From: Paradesertivirga superstes
Lineage (GTDB): Bacteria; Bacteroidota; Bacteroidia; Sphingobacteriales; Sphingobacteriaceae
DNA length: 64,000 nt
Direction: 5' to 3'
Assembly (NCBI RefSeq): GCF_037622515.1
Contig: NZ_JBBJCN010000003.1
Location: forward strand, 62,001-126,000
Each line of letters starts with the position of its first letter. Within the stretch, counting starts at the first letter, position 1. Below the pieces are notes generated by a model that worked only from the letters and a program-made list of their open reading frames with translations, made no database searches and had not been told where the DNA came from. Positions 61,030-64,000 of this stretch are shown here, piece by piece. The position numbers and the translations under genes were made by a program.

Positions 61030-64000
61030 TTATCTCTGAAGCGTTAAACTCATCAGGCCTATCACCACGTCGTTTGCAAGTGTTTTTAGTTTTAACTCTT
61101 TAAGTTCTTTATCAGGATTCAGCGGCAAATCCAATACTGTTGCGGCACCCCCGTCTATGCCATAGTTGGAAAATCCTTTTATGGTATAGAAGTTTTTAAA
61201 ATTGCGGCTTACTTCGGCGGTTTTAAGGTTAACCCGATATGGCCGTGGATAAGCGATATTAAACGCATAATCATCAGTATAATAATCCTGTTCAATTGGC
61301 CACCAGGTTTCCGGATTTCTCAGGGCAAGACGTTCTGAAGTTCCGTCGGTATAATTAATCAGCACCTCCCCATTATCCAGCCTGCTTTGCATAGCATTTG
61401 TTGAACCGGCCATCAGCAAGTATGCATGTGATGCTTTTCCAGTTAATGGGATACGAACCGAATCAGGGTAGTTATCCCACTGAGAGGTAAACACAATGTT
61501 TTTTTGATTATTCGATGAAGGTGTTAAAAATGCAACTCCATTTGGAATAGTAAACTCATTTTTAGATCCCGCTGCCTTCCTTAATCCCGAATCGTCGATA
61601 TTCGCTGTGGTTAGAGGATAACACCAGTTTCCAATTCCCTGTAAAGGAAGCTGCAAAGTCGGTGAAGTCGGGCGGGGCGACAGGTATTTATTTTTATAGA
61701 TATTTGTCACCATATCGTTATACGACGAACTCAAATCTACTTTTTGCCATTTAGAGCTTGCATCAGGTTTAACCGTCCAGTTAATTATCTTTTCTTCAAC
61801 AAAATGCTGGCCGGCAAATTCGAACCGAACCAGGTTGGTACCTGATGCAAGAGCAGATGCGGGAATCTTAATATCAGCAGAAGAATTGGCCGTTAAATTT
61901 AAATCCTTTGCGAAGGAGTTTTTCCCTTTATTGACCATCAACTTTCCTTTAAGCGCAGCGCCCTTATTTTTCAGGCTCAGCACTACTTCGCTTCCGGTCT
62001 GCTCTTTTTTAGTTATAATTTGCACAGGTTCGGCGACCTCAATGTTAACCGGGGCCCACCATGTAAAATCACCCTGCTGTAATTTTGCAAAAACCGTTTT
62101 ATTTCCAGGTTCTGATTTTACTGTTCCTGCAATAGCAGAATTGCTTATCACTTCTGCATCAAGCACATTTTGAGGATCGAAAACCTGCAGGGCCCTGGCA
62201 GATCCGAAATTTAATGTTACCGGAGTATTCGAAGCGAACGATTGATCTTCCGGTTTAATCAGCGCATTTCCGGCCCACTCCAGTTCTATATCATATTTGG
62301 CCGCCTTTCCTGCCATTATTTCTACTGTTGGATTATTAACAGCTGCCTCCAAAATCTTCCAGCTCACTTTTTTACCATTAACGGAAACCGATTTGAGTTT
62401 TTCCGCCCGGGCTTTTAAAACCAGGCGCAGATTCATAAATTTCGGGAAGTCCGGACTAATGGAATACTTGTCTGTATTACCCGTCCTTTTAAAGTCAAAT
62501 GCTATATCTGGAATTATTAAGGAGGCGTAGTTCCATTCAGCCGGAAGTCCGGGTTTGATCGTTAAAGTATCGTTTAAGGCATCGGGCAAAACCCCAAACA
62601 AGCCTTCAACCAGGGAACGGCTTGCCATGCCGATTGGGTCTGCGAAATCGCGGTAAAGCTCTCCGCGGATAGCATCGTAAAACGAAAGCTGTTCAAATCC
62701 GCCGGGGCTTGAACTCAGGTACATACTTTCTACCATCATACTTTCCCAAAGCTTAAAGGCTTCTTCGCTTCGGCCGGCCTGCCAGTAAGCAAGGGCCGTA
62801 TGTAAAACTTCAGCTAAAGCCACATTGTTCAGCGACCAGGTATAAGGCTGCCAGTTTGTAGTCGAAATGGTATAGTAATTCTTATCCGGCAGACCATTTG
62901 CCTTTATTGGAATATGAGGAATTTCGGTATCGACGTATCTCAGAGCCTGGTAAGCCTGGAAGGGATCCGGAACTTCAGAATCCAGAGCATGATATATGGA
63001 CCATATTCCTGCATAGGGATGTACCAGTTTTAAACCCAGTAAATCTTTATACTCGGCATACCATCCTTTTTGGGGCAGCCATAAGTTTGCGTTTATTGCT
63101 TTTAAAATTTTATCCGCTTCCTGCTGGTAGGGCGCTGGGTTATCACCTAAAAGTTTTGCCAGCTTAGCGGCTAATTTATTTGCCCTGTAATTGTATGACG
63201 AGGAATGGGTTACGCCTCCTCCGCTATATTGCAGTGCATCACTTGCCCAGATTGCACAATAAGCATCGTACAAACCATCGCCATCCATATCGAAGTTCCG
63301 CTTTTCCCAGGCAAGGTGGCGTTTTATTGCGGGCCACATTTCTTTAGCGAAAGTTAAATCTCCATTCCAGTTAAAATGGCTCAGCATCTGGTCAAAGAAA
63401 ACCAGGTTCATATCGTAATGGTGAGCGACTTTATTGTTATTCGGATTGCGGGAAATATAACCGCTGCTAAAAACAGCGGTCCCCATTTTTTCGGCCTGAC
63501 GGGCGAAGTTCAGCGCAGTATCCGGTGTAATGGGTCCGCTTTCCGGACTTAAAACCTGTGAGTTTTCGTAACTGGACAAATGTATTTTAGCCCTGTCGTG
63601 CCAGCCAAGCGGGTCGGCAGTTGAGGCGCCCCTCCAGGCATTCAACCGCATGCGCCAGGCTACCGCTCCATGCAGAAAAGTCGGATCTTCCCAAATTGCG
63701 TCGGCTGCTGTTCCAAGAGCACCACCCAGTGTATTGATATATGGGTCGGGAGTTTTTACCTTAATGCGATCAGCAAGCTTTGCTCTTGCAGCTTCGGCTT
63801 TGCCAAATATTCCGGGTAATAAAGAATAGCTTAAGGTCGGAGTTTCTTTAGGGCCCTGAATTAAGAAATATAAGGATTTAGCAGCAGAGGCCTTGATGCG
63901 CCCTGCAAGTACAGGCTGTGCATTCCCTTTTGAATCTGCGAGGGCTAAAGGCGACTCTTGTTTGCCGGCATCTGCGATGTGCAGCGCCGAGCCTAAGGGA
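61030..64000 (-). CDS. DUF4450 domain protein, 5' end outside the window
   Basis: At least 989 residues; the frame stays open to the window end, so the true start lies beyond 64000 and the internal ATG at 63651 is not the start. A six-hairpin-type barrel region (DAIWEDPTFLHGAVAWRMR, GWHDRAKIHLSSYENS, NFDMDGDGLYDAYCAIW, WQPYTWSLNNVALAEVLHTA, GELYRDFADPIGMASRSLVEG) is followed by beta-sandwich domains (from about 460 of the visible part). This matches my knowledge of DUF4450 proteins, found in Bacteroidota pectin and arabinogalactan loci, with no settled activity. First visible gene of the DUF4450-PL1-GH65-like run. Confidence 0.8.
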   Translation of the reverse strand, partial: PLGSALHIADAGKQESPLALADSKGNAQPVLAGRIKASAAKSLYFLIQGPKETPTLSYSLLPGIFGKAEAARAKLADRIKVKTPDPYINTLGGALGTAADAIWEDPTFLHGAVAWRMRLNAWRGASTADPLGWHDRAKIHLSSYENSQVLSPESGPITPDTALNFARQAEKMGTAVFSSGYISRNPNNNKVAHHYDMNLVFFDQMLSHFNWNGDLTFAKEMWPAIKRHLAWEKRNFDMDGDGLYDAYCAIWASDALQYSGGGVTHSSSYNYRANKLAAKLAKLLGDNPAPYQQEADKILKAINANLWLPQKGWYAEYKDLLGLKLVHPYAGIWSIYHALDSEVPDPFQAYQALRYVDTEIPHIPIKANGLPDKNYYTISTTNWQPYTWSLNNVALAEVLHTALAYWQAGRSEEAFKLWESMMVESMYLSSSPGGFEQLSFYDAIRGELYRDFADPIGMASRSLVEGLFGVLPDALNDTLTIKPGLPAEWNYASLIIPDIAFDFKRTGNTDKYSISPDFPKFMNLRLVLKARAEKLKSVSVNGKKVSWKILEAAVNNPTVEIMAGKAAKYDIELEWAGNALIKPEDQSFASNTPVTLNFGSARALQVFDPQNVLDAEVISNSAIAGTVKSEPGNKTVFAKLQQGDFTWWAPVNIEVAEPVQIITKKEQTGSEVVLSLKNKGAALKGKLMVNKGKNSFAKDLNLTANSSADIKIPASALASGTNLVRFEFAGQHFVEEKIINWTVKPDASSKWQKVDLSSSYNDMVTNIYKNKYLSPRPTSPTLQLPLQGIGNWCYPLTTANIDDSGLRKAAGSKNEFTIPNGVAFLTPSSNNQKNIVFTSQWDNYPDSVRIPLTGKASHAYLLMAGSTNAMQSRLDNGEVLINYTDGTSERLALRNPETWWPIEQDYYTDDYAFNIAYPRPYRVNLKTAEVSRNFKNFYTIKGFSNYGIDGGAATVLDLPLNPDKELKELKLKTLANDVVIGLMSLTLQR

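Noticed and set aside
63649..63651. Internal ATG as the start of the DUF4450 protein
   Set aside because: The same frame stays open for 116 more codons to the window edge with coherent protein sequence.

Overview
The window reads as chromosomal DNA of a Gram-negative Bacteroidota bacterium, most likely of the Sphingobacteriaceae (Pedobacter/Mucilaginibacter type). The evidence is moderate GC, Bacteroidota-style promoter boxes (TAnnTTTG) in front of several genes, many lipoproteins and DUF families typical of the phylum (head-GIN DUF2807, DUF2911, DUF4450), and a large pectin-degrading gene cluster. The genus is inferred from protein style, not from a marker gene; no rRNA or tRNA gene was seen.

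Region 1 (1-32 kb) is mostly housekeeping. lpdA (cut by the window start) and odhA-odhB give the E3, E1 and E2 parts of the 2-oxoglutarate dehydrogenase complex; E2 carries two lipoyl domains instead of the usual one. Between them lie an M1 metallopeptidase and a head-GIN protein. Then comes a photobiology group: CRY-DASH, a CBS-pair protein, a thioredoxin-like 2Fe-2S ferredoxin, a TIGR01777 oxidoreductase and a class I photolyase. Three degenerate FKBP-like domains sit on two tandem lipoprotein genes. The minus-strand block 15.3-23.2 kb is a lipid and growth cluster (DUF177, rpmF, a probable unannotated 41-residue ORF, plsX, fabH, accB, accC, tatC, rpiB, M28 peptidase). It is preceded by pdxA, which is divergent from rsmA. 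A D-2-hydroxyacid dehydrogenase, an orphan 98-residue ORF, a fused trehalose-6-phosphate synthase/phosphatase and a convergent GH15 enzyme follow.

Region 2 (31.6-53 kb and 57.5-64 kb) is an accessory locus for rhamnogalacturonan-I and pectin, almost all on the minus strand. It holds PL1 pectate lyase, two PL11 rhamnogalacturonan lyases, GH105 unsaturated rhamnogalacturonyl hydrolase, two CE12 acetylesterases, two GH2, GH31, GH106-type alpha-L-rhamnosidase, a GH65-like protein, a DUF4450 protein cut by the window end, an FG-GAP propeller protein, L-rhamnose mutarotase and a GntR-type regulator with a sugar-sensor domain. Together they would deacetylate and cleave the backbone, remove side-chain galactose, release unsaturated uronate and rhamnose, and convert rhamnose anomers for uptake. 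No SusC/SusD pair or sugar transporter lies in the window.

Region 3 (52.9-57.5 kb) interrupts the pectin locus with unrelated genes: a small membrane protein, a lipoprotein, a DUF2911-TPR protein and a methionine aminopeptidase. It is packed with palindromic repeats of a GGTCTGTG...CACAGACC family and a 93-bp nested palindrome. The repeats, the 41-residue ORF between rpmF and plsX, and the paired TCATG sites in front of both PL11 genes are the most interesting unexplained signals.
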